Origin: Pseudothioclava sp033100795
GTDB lineage: Bacteria; Pseudomonadota; Alphaproteobacteria; Rhodobacterales; Rhodobacteraceae
Length of the DNA: 64,000 nucleotides
Direction of reading: 5' to 3'
Assembly: GCF_033100795.1 (NCBI RefSeq)
Contig: NZ_JAWLVI010000001.1
Span: 620,001-684,000 of the forward strand
Each line of letters starts with the position of its first letter. The stretch's first letter is position 1. The notes beneath the pieces are model-generated. The model ran no database searches and was not told the DNA's origin. It worked only from the letters and a program-made list of their open reading frames with translations. Positions 32,828-41,440 of this stretch are shown here, piece by piece. Made by a program: the position numbers and the translations under genes.

Positions 32828-35005
32828 TTAGCCAGCCAAAAGCACTTTTGCCTCATAGGACTTGAGTGAGGGGCGCGCGGAAGGCCAGACGTTCAGAGGT
32901 GATTTTCCTTTCAATTCAGGAAAGATAGTCAGAATTTCGCGCAATTGGGAACTCTCCAAAGACTGCAGAACCACCTCCCCGGGCTGGAAGCTCTCGGTCC
33001 AGGAACTCTCCGCGAGAATGATTTCATGCGCGTCGAAAAGCAGGTGGATATAGATGATCTCCTCGGGCCAAAGGCGCTCCACTCCGGGTAGCCCCAATAG
33101 ATACAATGCGGCGACAAGAACCTCGTTCTCACCGAACAACAGCTCGGCGCGAACACCGGAAATAAGCATCCGGTGCTGTGGAGAAACGATCATATCGCGG
33201 TCAGGCAGCCCATTCCCCAGGGCTCCGGCGCAGATGCGGATCGGGTTCAGCTCGGGCTGCGCCTCAAGTCGCGCGCGCGCGAGTTTACGCTGCCCCGCCC
33301 ATCTAAGTTCCTGATAACCGTTGTCCCTCGTCAGCACGCGCATACCCGGCCTGAGATCCTCGACCGGCAGCGGCCCCTGCGCGGTCTCGATCATGGTTCC
33401 GGGTGTAAAGCATGGAACTAATGTAATATTCTCGATATTTGCAAAGCTGGTTGTCTCACCGTTGGCCCACCGGATCGTGCCGCTCTCGGAATTGACCGCA
33501 TCATAGATGACCCGTGCGCGCCCATAGACAACCAGCTCGTCAATGTCGGTGTCATCGGCATCCTCGGAGCCGTCCACAGCTTCGCCGGCGTCCTGCCCGA
33601 AATAGAGCGAGATCGTATCCGAACCCGTGCCACCGGTAATCGCATCCAGCCCCGCGCCGCCTTCAAGATAGTCGTTCCCCGCGCCGCCCAAAATTGTATC
33701 ATTTCCGGAGCCGCCGAACAGGGAGTCCCCGCCGCCGGCCCCGTCAAGATAGTCATCCCCCTCGTTGCCGTAAAACACGTTGGTATAGGCGTCCGCGCCG
33801 CCAACGATCTGGCCATTGAAGCCGACAAGTGTGTCGTTGAAGGCCGAGCCATAGATCCCGTCAACGCCAAGGATTGTATCGCCCGCGGCATCTCCTCCCG
33901 AGGCGGCGCCGCTGCCGAGGTTGATGCTGACGCCCGCGCCGGAGTCCGAATAATCAAGATAGTCCATCCCGGCCCCGCCAGAGATATAATCCCCTCCGGC
34001 ACCACCGTGCAGCGTATCGAGCCCCGTTCCGCCCAGGAGCGTGTCCGCCCCCGCCCCTCCGTCAAGGAAGTCGTCGCCCGTGTCGCCGCGGATCGAGTCA
34101 TTCCCCTCTCCCCCCGAAAGCTGGTCGTTATCGGCGCCACCATCTAGCGTGTCCGCACCGAGGCCACCGAAAATCGTGTCCGCGCCAGCCCCGCCAAGAA
34201 GCAGGTCATTGCCCGCATCGTCGATCAGAAGGTCGTCGCCATCGCCGCCATCAAGAGTATCGTCGTCGGTCTGGATCGCGGTAAAGGCTACGTCCGAAAT
34301 TTGCAGAACCTGCCCGCCGGACCCCTGGTTCGCATAGCTGACCACGATCCGCGAAAGCGGCCCGACCGCCTGCACCAGCACAGAGCCGTTCAGGTCAGAA
34401 GAGGCGTTATTGCCGCCGGTTCCGGTCACTGTCTGGCCGTTGATGATGTCCTGCGTCGCGCTCAGGCTGACCGGCACCTCGGCGCCATTCTCGTCGTAGG
34501 CGCGAATGGTGACTATATCGGTCCAGCTGCTATTGTCGACATCCCACAAACGGAAGGACACATCGCTGACCGCGCTATCCAGCCCGGACCCCGCGACCGA
34601 AGAAAAGTCAAAAGTGACACTCGAGGTCGGCCCCGTGCCGCCCGCACCTTGCAACCTTCCCGCCGAATTTGGTGCGAAAGGCTCGCCCGCGGCAACATAG
34701 CCATTTGTGTTGCTGCTTGCGGTAAATCCGGTGCCAAGCCCCAGATCAGCGTAGCTGACCGCTACATTGATCCCGCCCGTGTTCTGCGTAAAGCCACCCG
34801 CGATATTGGAGCTGGTCGCATAGCTCGCGACCTGATCGCTCCAGTTCATCAAGAGTTCGACAGGCTGGACCGGGCCGGTGCCCACCAGAGTATCATTGCC
34901 AGCGCCCCCCGAGAGCGAGTCATTCCCCGCAAGCCCTGTGATGCTGTCGGCTCCGGTCGTGCCGGAAATGATGTTGTTACCAGAAGTACCGTTAAAAACT
35001 GCCAT
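32828..35005 (-). CDS. RTX calcium-binding protein with C-terminal Hint domain
   Basis: This 725-residue protein is probably secreted. A short RTX array (about 10-45) is followed by a beta-rich domain of about 190 residues (60-260), which has a relative in the 1437-residue protein next door, and by a long RTX array of GGAGNDxL-type repeats (about 265-470). A Hint domain then starts at Cys532 (CFTPGTMIET) with the conserved SPQHRML. Hint domains of this type (Hint_2) are typical of Rhodobacteraceae RTX proteins and may self-process. The ATG at 35005 begins MAVFNGTSGNN. There is no signal peptide, as expected for type I secretion, but no type I secretion genes are in the window. Confidence 0.88.
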   Translation of the reverse strand: MAVFNGTSGNNIISGTTGADSITGLAGNDSLSGGAGNDTLVGTGPVQPVELLMNWSDQVASYATSSNIAGGFTQNTGGINVAVSYADLGLGTGFTASSNTNGYVAAGEPFAPNSAGRLQGAGGTGPTSSVTFDFSSVAGSGLDSAVSDVSFRLWDVDNSSWTDIVTIRAYDENGAEVPVSLSATQDIINGQTVTGTGGNNASSDLNGSVLVQAVGPLSRIVVSYANQGSGGQVLQISDVAFTAIQTDDDTLDGGDGDDLLIDDAGNDLLLGGAGADTIFGGLGADTLDGGADNDQLSGGEGNDSIRGDTGDDFLDGGAGADTLLGGTGLDTLHGGAGGDYISGGAGMDYLDYSDSGAGVSINLGSGAASGGDAAGDTILGVDGIYGSAFNDTLVGFNGQIVGGADAYTNVFYGNEGDDYLDGAGGGDSLFGGSGNDTILGGAGNDYLEGGAGLDAITGGTGSDTISLYFGQDAGEAVDGSEDADDTDIDELVVYGRARVIYDAVNSESGTIRWANGETTSFANIENITLVPCFTPGTMIETAQGPLPVEDLRPGMRVLTRDNGYQELRWAGQRKLARARLEAQPELNPIRICAGALGNGLPDRDMIVSPQHRMLISGVRAELLFGENEVLVAALYLLGLPGVERLWPEEIIYIHLLFDAHEIILAESSWTESFQPGEVVLQSLESSQLREILTIFPELKGKSPLNVWPSARPSLKSYEAKVLLAG
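33600..34260 (-). repeat. RTX repeat-coding array in the 725-residue protein
   Basis: Tandem 27-base units encode the nonapeptide GGxGxDxLx, which folds into a calcium-binding beta-roll. The repeats are degenerate at the DNA level, and a non-repeat spacer of about 70 codons encoding the YSDSGAGVSINLGSG segment interrupts them. Confidence 0.85.
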
Positions 35006-35151
35006 AATGCCCCACTGCGCAATACGCGCGCAAAATACAGGTCTGTTTCGCAACAGACTGGGGCGCCTTGAGGACAAATTAAGGTTAAAAGCCGTATAAG
35101 ATTATGGCGGCACAATGGCAGAGACAGAAATGCTCCCGCAGGGGTTGCGGA

Positions 35152-35856
35152 TCAGACCTGTTCGGGCTGGCAGAACCGATCTTGCGGCATAGGATGGCTG
35201 TTCTCGAACGCGAAGAAATCAGTGCGGATTTGCGGCAGGCTTTCGTTCCAGAACCCGTCAACCATCAGATACTGCCGCTCCGAGAACAGAAGCTGGAGAT
35301 AGTTGATCGCGCTCGGGGTAATCTGCTCGACCCCCTCCTGACCAATCAGGTCGATCGCGCGGACCAACCACTCGCCCGCCTTGGCAACACCGGGCAGAGA
35401 GACCGTCAGAAGCTGCGATGGCGACAACAGTATATCGGCGGTTGGCAACCCGTCGCCCAATGCCCCCGCTGTGACTTTGACGGGCCGTAACAACGGGTTA
35501 AGCCCCAGTGCACGCCAGTCATAGCTATTCCCGGTCACCTGTCGCACCGGCTGCAGACCGTTCTCGCGCGTCACCACATAATCGCCGGCGCAAATATCTT
35601 TCGCCGCGACTTCGCCGCGTTCGGTCAGGATACGGGCATCCGGCATCAGCGGCGGGATCGCGCCAACAAAAGCGGAAATCGAGCGCGCGTGCAGCACCAT
35701 GCCATTGGCGTCACGCACCTCGATAGAGCCGGAGCGGCCATCGAAATTATCATACCGGATGCGGGTTTCGCCCGGGGCGCAGTGTCCGGCGTCAGCGGTG
35801 TTTTTGTCATCCGCCTCTGTTCCGGAGGCGGCGGAAAAACCGGCTACGATTGTCAT
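35152..35856 (-). CDS. Short Hint-like protein with lost catalytic residues
   Basis: This 234-residue protein matches the C-terminal module of its two RTX neighbours but has no RTX repeats. The lead-in TRIRYDNFDGRSGSIEVRD aligns with the same lead-in before their Hint domains. Where they have PCFTPGT, it has PPLMPDARI (about 68-76), so the first catalytic Cys is missing. Where they have SPQHRML or SPNHRML, it has SPSQLLT, so the His is missing too. GALGDGLPTADILLSP and YLQLLFSERQYLMVDGFWNE keep the fold. It cannot splice or self-cleave by the known mechanism. A binding or inhibitory role is possible but not shown. Confidence 0.78.
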   Translation of the reverse strand: MTIVAGFSAASGTEADDKNTADAGHCAPGETRIRYDNFDGRSGSIEVRDANGMVLHARSISAFVGAIPPLMPDARILTERGEVAAKDICAGDYVVTRENGLQPVRQVTGNSYDWRALGLNPLLRPVKVTAGALGDGLPTADILLSPSQLLTVSLPGVAKAGEWLVRAIDLIGQEGVEQITPSAINYLQLLFSERQYLMVDGFWNESLPQIRTDFFAFENSHPMPQDRFCQPEQV

Positions 35857-36173
35857 ACGTCCCCCCTCCGAAAAGATGTCTATTTCATTCTTATGTTACA
35901 GCACTTTGAGTATTAAGAATATGTAAACATGCGACTATTCCCTCAGAATTAGTTTCTTCTTGTGAAACGGAAAAACACACAAACAACCCTAGCGTGTTGC
36001 TTTTCCTAAGATTTATTTACCTTAGCCGCGCAGCTTACCCCCGATTGTTTCACCCCATGCGGCCCGGACAACCGGATACTGGCAGGGCAACCCGCCAAGC
36101 CCGAATCATAAAACACCCCCCTCGCCAGCCCGGACAAGGGGGGTGTTCCGGGATCAAAAGACCCCGTAGCGGA
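35857..36173. other. Intergenic stretch with terminator between the Hint genes
   Basis: This AT-richer stretch holds the promoter of the short Hint-like gene on its left side and the terminator of the 1437-residue gene on its right (36112-36147). No gene is visible. Confidence 0.6.
36112..36147 (-). terminator. Terminator of the 1437-residue RTX/Hint gene
   Basis: An 11-pair stem AACACCCCCCT / AGGGGGGTGTT with a 14-base loop is followed on the minus strand by a short T-run (TTTTA). It lies 27 bases past the stop codon. Confidence 0.78.
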
Positions 36174-39100
36174 TTACTTTTGCAGCAGGCGCGCTTCGTA
36201 TTTCTTCAGGGTTTTGCGTGCCGCCTGATAGTCTTCGCGCCCTTTGCTGTCTTTCAGCTCGGGGAAAATCTCGAAGATTTCAGAGCGTTGCGCATTGCCC
36301 ATGCCACCCAGCGTCTGGTCGCCCGGCTGGAAGCTCTCGCTCCAGGTGCCGTTGGCCAGAACCACCTCGTGATGGTCGAACATGAAGTGCAGATAGCTGG
36401 TGCCAAGCGTCTCGACCGAGCGGATGCCCGCGTTGTTCACAAGGTGCTTGGAGGCGACCAGAACCTCGTGCTCTTCGAAATAGAGCGCGGTCTTGTCGTT
36501 TGCGACCAGCATCCGGTGGTTCGGTGAAACCAGCATGTCACGCTCGGGCAGGCCGTCGCCAAGGCTGCCGGCTTTGATCATCACAGGCTTGAGATGCGGC
36601 GCGGCCAGAAGCTCTGCGTGGGTCAGGTCACGGCGACCCATCCAGCGGATTTCCTGCACGCCGTTGTCGCGCGTCATGACCTTGTCGCCGACTTTCAGCT
36701 CTTCGACCAAGCGCTCGCCCTTCGGCGTCGCAATCAGCGTGCCGGGGGTGAAGCACGGCACCACGTTCTCGATATTCGAGAAGCTCAGCGTGCCGGTGAC
36801 ATTGCCAGCGCCATCAAGGAACTCCACCGTGCCGTTTTCAGGATTGGTGCTGTCATAGATGACGTTGGTGAACGCCTTGCCGACCGCCGAAAGATCGAGC
36901 GTATCCCAGTCGTCACCGCCTTCGTTGCCGTCGATGGTATCGCCAGTGCCTGCTTCGGCCGAGGACACGATGAATGTATCGCGATCATCGCCGCCCGAAA
37001 GAACATCCGCGCCAGCGCCACCAAGGATCGTATCGTTGCCGGTGCCGCCGTCGATCGTGTCTTCGTCGATGCCGCCGTCGATGTAGTCATCGCCCGCATC
37101 GCCGTAGATTTGATCGTCGTCGTCCTCGCCATAGATCACGTCGTTACCGGCGCCGCCGTGGATCGTGTCCATGCCGTTGTTCTGCACCAGATCGGTCGCA
37201 TCGGGGATGTTGATCGCATCCGGGTAGCCCGGGCCGACACCGCCGTAGATCGTGTCGTTGCCGTCACCGCCATCGACAATATCGCTGCCCTCGCCCGAGG
37301 TGATCAGGTCGTCGCCGGTGCCGCCATAAACCGTATCCGCGTCGATGCCCGAGTTGATGACATCGTTGCCCGTGCCGCCATCGACATAATCCGCGTCGTC
37401 GCCCGTGGTGATCGTATCGTTGCCCGCGCCACCATAGACGGTATCGCGGTCGTCGTTCGGGTCGCTGTCTGCGGACCAGAGGCCCGGATAGGCCAGATCG
37501 GGAAGCGGCGTGCCGGTGGCCGAGGTGTCGATCAGATCGTTGCCGTCATTGCCCTCGACCAGATCGCGCCCGTCACCGCCGACAATCGTATCGGCCGCAT
37601 TGCCACCGATAACCGTATCGTTGCCCGCGCCGCCATCCAGAAGGTCTTCGCGCGGCCCGCCAAGCAGGCGGTCGTCGCCGTCCTCGCCGTAAAGCGCATC
37701 GCCATCCTGACCAGCGTCAAGCGTATCGTTGCCCGCGCCGCCATAAAGTGTGTCATCGCCATTGCCACCCGACATGTAGTCATCGCCGGCACCGCCATAA
37801 AGCGCATCGTCGCCGTCCTCGCCGTAGACCTCGTCATTGCCGGCACCGGCATAGACGGTATCGTTCCCCGCGCCCGCCTGAATAATATCGTCATTCGGGC
37901 CTTCGCCGGGGAGGATCTCGTCGAGGTGGTCGACCATGTCGCCTTCGGGGTCGCCGGTATAGGCGTTGTCGATCAGATCAGCGCCCGCCGTGCCCTCGAC
38001 GATACCGTCAAGCGGCTGCTCATCGACCGTGACGGTCACCGTCGCGGTATCGGTCAGGCCACCCGGATCGGTCACCGTATAGGTGATCGTCGCGTCGCCC
38101 TCGAACCCGGGCGCGGGCGTGAAGGTCAGTGTGCCATCGGCGTTGATCGTCACAGTGCCGTTCGGAGAGCTGGCGGAAACCACGCTCAGCGTGTCACCGT
38201 CAACATCCGTATCGTTCCCCAGAACATTGATCACCACGGCCGTCTGATAGGCCGTCGTGGCAGCATCGTCATTCGCCACCGGCGCATCGTTCACAGGGTT
38301 GACCGTGACGTTCACCGTCGCCGTATCGGTGTCGCCGTTGCCGTCCGTGACCGTGTAGCTGATCGTCGTCGTGCCGTTGAAATCCGGCGCGGGTGTAAAG
38401 GTCAGTGTGCCATCGGCGTTGATCGTCACCGAGCCATCGGGCGAGCTTGCCCCCGTGACCGTCAGCGTGTCGCCTTCGGGGTGGGTGTCATTCGCCAGAA
38501 CGTCGATGATGACCGCCGTATCCTCGTCGGTCGACGCCATGTCATCGACCGCATTCGGATCGTAGTCATCGTGGATGATCGACTCGATGTTCGCGAAGTC
38601 CAGCGTGCCGACAACCGCGCCGTTGTTATCAAGGAATTCAACGGTGCCGTTATAGCCGTTACCGTTCTCGTCTGCGCCCGAGTAGATGACGTTGACGGGA
38701 CCCGCGCCGGTCAGATCCAGCGTATCCCAGTCGTCGCCGCCCTCACCGCCGTCCACGGTATCGCCCGCGCCACCGAAGATCACATCGCGATCATCGCCGC
38801 CGTCGATTGCATCCGCGCCCGCGCCGCCGGTGATCGTGTCGGCTCCGGCATCGCCGAAGATCACGTCATCGCCCTCGCCCGCGTCTATCAGATCGTCGCC
38901 CGCCGCATCTACAGCCGCCGCGCCATCGGTGGTTTCGACCGCAATATCCGTGACCCAGATCGCCTGATCGGTATCGCCGCCATTGTCATAGTCGATCTCG
39001 ATCCGCGCGACCGGCCCTGCAATATTGACCAGCACCGAGCCGGCCGCATTCGAGGGGTTCAGCGTGCCGCCATAATCGACATCATGCGAGGTGATGGTGT

Positions 39101-40487
39101 TGCCCGAAATGGTTTGCCCACCCTCGGGGGTAAAGCTTACCGCAACCGGATTGCCATCCGCGTCATAGGCACGGATCGTCACGATGTCGATGTGGAAGTC
39201 GGACGAGGTGCCGATGTCAAGGTCGTTCAGGCGGAAGCTGACGTTCTGGACCTCGTCGCCATAAAGCGGATCGGTCGAGGCAAAATTCAGCGTTGTCGTC
39301 GAGGTGTTGTCGACACCGCCCTCACCGCCGCAACCATACAGGCGCAAACCGCCCGCGCCGCTGAAACCATCGCCCGCTTCGGTATATTGCGTATCGTTCG
39401 AGACGGTGGCATTCGCGCCGTAATCCTGCGCGGTAAAGCCATAGGTCACCGAGACCCCGCCCATATCGACCGAAGTGCCGTTGTTGATCGAGCACCCGGC
39501 CGCCGCGAATTTCGCCCAGTCGACGGTCAGAGCCTCGCCCGCGCCCGAGACCCCGGCCTCGGTGCCGTCGCCGTGGATCGTGTCGTTGCCCGTGCCGCCA
39601 AGGATCGTGTCATCGTCGGCGCCACCGACCAGGCTGTCATCGCCGCCACGCCCGTCGATATAATCATTGCCTGCGCCGCCATAGAAGACATTGGTGAACG
39701 TATCGGCCGGATCGGTGCCCTCGTGGTCAAAGCCGACCAGCGTATCGTTATAGGCCGAACCATAGATACCGTCGACGCCGTTCACGATCACGTCGCCCGT
39801 CGCATCACCGCCGGTCAGGGTGCTGGTTTGCAGGTTGATGTTCACCCCCGCCCCCGAGGCCGAGTAGTCGATCATATCGAGCCCTGCGCCACCGTCGAAG
39901 GTGTCATTGCCCGCGCCACCGACAAAAGTGTCGTCGCCAGCCTCGCCGCGCAGCGAGTCATTGCCCGCGCCGCCGTCGATCAGGTCATTACCCGTTCCGG
40001 CGTAAACATCATCGTTCCCCGCGCCTGCGAGGATGGTATCGTTGCCCGAGCCGGCCTTGATGATGTCGTCATCGCCGTATTCGCCCGGCAAGATCGCATC
40101 GTTATGGTCGACACGGTCGCCATCGGGATCGCCGGTATAGGCATAGTCGATCAGATCGTCGCCGGTGGTGCCCGACACAATGCCGTCATTGGGCGGATCG
40201 CAAACCTTGATCGTGACAGTGGCGGTATCATAACCGCCGCGCCCGTCCGAAATCGTATAGGTGAAGCTTGTGGTTCCCGAGAACCCAGCATTCGGGGTGA
40301 AGGTGACGGACCCGTCCGAGTTGATCTTGACCGTCCCGTCAGCGCAGCCCGACACGCTCGTGACTTTCAGCCAGTCGCAGTTCGGATCGTAGTCGTTGGC
40401 AAGCACACACACGGTGACAGGTGAATTGTAGTTGGTGGTAGCGGAGTCGTTTCGCGCATCCGGGGCCGAGTTGTAATAATACGTCAT
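36174..40487 (-). CDS. Large RTX/cadherin-like protein with C-terminal Hint domain
   Basis: This 1437-residue protein is probably secreted. The order is: a cadherin-like beta domain (about 10-95, ending FTYTISDGRGGYDTATVTIK), an RTX array (about 110-300), a beta-rich domain of about 190 residues shared with the 725-residue neighbour, a short RTX block, two tandem VCBS/cadherin-like repeats (about 655-835), a long RTX array (about 850-1190), and a Hint domain beginning at Cys1245 (CFTPGTLIAT) with SPNHRML. The ATG at 40487 has AAAGGTG upstream. The likely role is adhesion, surface layer or biofilm matrix, with the Hint domain perhaps cutting or linking the C-terminus. It ends in a clear terminator. 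Confidence 0.9.
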   Translation of the reverse strand: MTYYYNSAPDARNDSATTNYNSPVTVCVLANDYDPNCDWLKVTSVSGCADGTVKINSDGSVTFTPNAGFSGTTSFTYTISDGRGGYDTATVTIKVCDPPNDGIVSGTTGDDLIDYAYTGDPDGDRVDHNDAILPGEYGDDDIIKAGSGNDTILAGAGNDDVYAGTGNDLIDGGAGNDSLRGEAGDDTFVGGAGNDTFDGGAGLDMIDYSASGAGVNINLQTSTLTGGDATGDVIVNGVDGIYGSAYNDTLVGFDHEGTDPADTFTNVFYGGAGNDYIDGRGGDDSLVGGADDDTILGGTGNDTIHGDGTEAGVSGAGEALTVDWAKFAAAGCSINNGTSVDMGGVSVTYGFTAQDYGANATVSNDTQYTEAGDGFSGAGGLRLYGCGGEGGVDNTSTTTLNFASTDPLYGDEVQNVSFRLNDLDIGTSSDFHIDIVTIRAYDADGNPVAVSFTPEGGQTISGNTITSHDVDYGGTLNPSNAAGSVLVNIAGPVARIEIDYDNGGDTDQAIWVTDIAVETTDGAAAVDAAGDDLIDAGEGDDVIFGDAGADTITGGAGADAIDGGDDRDVIFGGAGDTVDGGEGGDDWDTLDLTGAGPVNVIYSGADENGNGYNGTVEFLDNNGAVVGTLDFANIESIIHDDYDPNAVDDMASTDEDTAVIIDVLANDTHPEGDTLTVTGASSPDGSVTINADGTLTFTPAPDFNGTTTISYTVTDGNGDTDTATVNVTVNPVNDAPVANDDAATTAYQTAVVINVLGNDTDVDGDTLSVVSASSPNGTVTINADGTLTFTPAPGFEGDATITYTVTDPGGLTDTATVTVTVDEQPLDGIVEGTAGADLIDNAYTGDPEGDMVDHLDEILPGEGPNDDIIQAGAGNDTVYAGAGNDEVYGEDGDDALYGGAGDDYMSGGNGDDTLYGGAGNDTLDAGQDGDALYGEDGDDRLLGGPREDLLDGGAGNDTVIGGNAADTIVGGDGRDLVEGNDGNDLIDTSATGTPLPDLAYPGLWSADSDPNDDRDTVYGGAGNDTITTGDDADYVDGGTGNDVINSGIDADTVYGGTGDDLITSGEGSDIVDGGDGNDTIYGGVGPGYPDAINIPDATDLVQNNGMDTIHGGAGNDVIYGEDDDDQIYGDAGDDYIDGGIDEDTIDGGTGNDTILGGAGADVLSGGDDRDTFIVSSAEAGTGDTIDGNEGGDDWDTLDLSAVGKAFTNVIYDSTNPENGTVEFLDGAGNVTGTLSFSNIENVVPCFTPGTLIATPKGERLVEELKVGDKVMTRDNGVQEIRWMGRRDLTHAELLAAPHLKPVMIKAGSLGDGLPERDMLVSPNHRMLVANDKTALYFEEHEVLVASKHLVNNAGIRSVETLGTSYLHFMFDHHEVVLANGTWSESFQPGDQTLGGMGNAQRSEIFEIFPELKDSKGREDYQAARKTLKKYEARLLQK
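36900..37980 (-). repeat. Long RTX repeat-coding array in the 1437-residue protein
   Basis: About forty 27-base units encode GGxGxDxIx-type nonapeptides, for example GGAGNDTIT and GGTGNDVIN. It is the longest of the arrays in this gene. Further RTX-coding blocks lie at about 38700-38900 and 39570-40130. Confidence 0.85.
38030..38550 (-). repeat. Two tandem VCBS/cadherin-like repeat units
   Basis: Two adjacent copies of about 95 codons share VLANDTHPEGDTLTV / VLGNDTDVDGDTLSV, then GSVTINADGTLTFTPAPDF / GTVTINADGTLTFTPAPGF and a TVTD close. The near-identity of the central words points to a recent duplication or ongoing homogenisation. Confidence 0.85.
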
Positions 40488-41308
40488 GTCCGCACCTTTC
40501 AAACACGCCGGGGCCAGAGCCTCCGACGCCTAAATCCCTAACGGTGCGATTGGCAGCACCCGTCATTCCCCCGCCTCTTGTCCGAGGCGATCTGCGGCAC
40601 GACAGTGCGGATGCGATAAAAACGATACCCCTGCGCAGAAATCGCGCATCGAGCCTCAGGGGCTCTGTAGCTGCGGAGAGGGCTGGCCCTCCCCGCCTGG
40701 CAGCATTCATACCGATCAGCATCTTTCGATACCGCGTTACTCGTCACAGGCCACCCCCATGGCCTTTTGCCCCGATACCGGAGCGCCTTTGAACTTACTG
40801 CGACGAGAGGTCATACGAAAGCGGAATCTGGCGAAAACGTGTCGCAAATATGGGAAAGTAGTAACTCTTTTCCCGAAACTGACCTACCGTAAGTTGCCTT
40901 GGTCGCGCGGATTGTTTCACCATCAGTCGAGGTATCTTTCGGATAGTTTTCATTCTCGAAAGTTAATCAAACATTACACTTTCATCTCTGGGTTGCTGCC
41001 CTGCAGCGATTTTCCCCCGGCACAAAGAGACACCCGCTGTTGACCTAAACGAAACAATCGCCCCGCCCGACGGATCACAATGCGCGCCGGCCTTCCCAGC
41101 CGACTATCAGGGTAAACTGTTGCTTCGGGCAGATCAAATCGCGGCCAAATGCGCCTTTGTCCACGACTCACTGATAGACCGCCTCGAATCAGCGCGCTAC
41201 AGCGGCACCACGATCCTCACCCCCACCCGCAACGGGAAGCAACGCATTCTCATGGCCCATACCCAACCAATGGCCGGTTCCGGAGCAGACTGAATTTCAG
41301 GGATAAGC
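40488..41308. other. Gene-poor stretch between the RTX gene and tRNA-Leu
   Basis: About 820 bases without a convincing gene. The part from about 40790 to 41000 is clearly more AT-rich than the rest of the window and contains CTTTCG-N15-CGAAAG at 40936-40962. It probably includes the long control region of the RTX gene. A frame of 108 codons (40967-41293, plus) lacks a usable start and is discussed separately. I see no insertion sequence or repeat of the tRNA end that would mark an island. Confidence 0.5.
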
Positions 41309-41393
41309 TGGTACCCGCAGCCGGAATCGAACCGGCAAGCCCGAGGGCGGCGGATTTTGAATCCGCTGCGTCTACCAATTCCGCCATGCGGGC
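41309..41393 (-). tRNA. tRNA-Leu (anticodon CAA)
   Basis: This 85-base minus-strand tRNA has the acceptor stem GCCCGCA / TGCGGGT (one G-T pair), an encoded CCA end, a D-loop with GGTAGACGC, anticodon loop TTCAAAA with anticodon CAA at 41357-41359, a long variable arm typical of tRNA-Leu, and a T-loop GGTTCGATTCC. It reads UUG codons. Confidence 0.96.
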
Positions 41394-41440
41394 CAGCCCT
41401 GCCGATCTATCGCCCTTGGACCCGCTCGGCAAGGGGGTTT

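Noticed and set aside
36900..40130. Regularly spaced repeats that resemble a CRISPR array
   Set aside because: The 27-base units are coding RTX nonapeptide repeats without unique spacers, and they stay in frame.
36594..40424. A 1276-codon open frame on the plus strand, antisense to the giant RTX gene
   Set aside because: It is a shadow produced by the repeated GGxGxD codons and GC-rich third positions. Its translation is a monotone of RIVARAAID-like words with no ribosome site or terminator, and the opposite frame has clear domains.
40759..41043. 94-codon plus-strand frame in the AT-richer stretch
   Set aside because: No ribosome site, odd composition rich in Lys, Arg and Cys, and no recognisable family.
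41309..41393. tRNA-Leu as the attachment site of a genomic island
   Set aside because: No integrase gene and no second copy of the tRNA 3' end were seen nearby.
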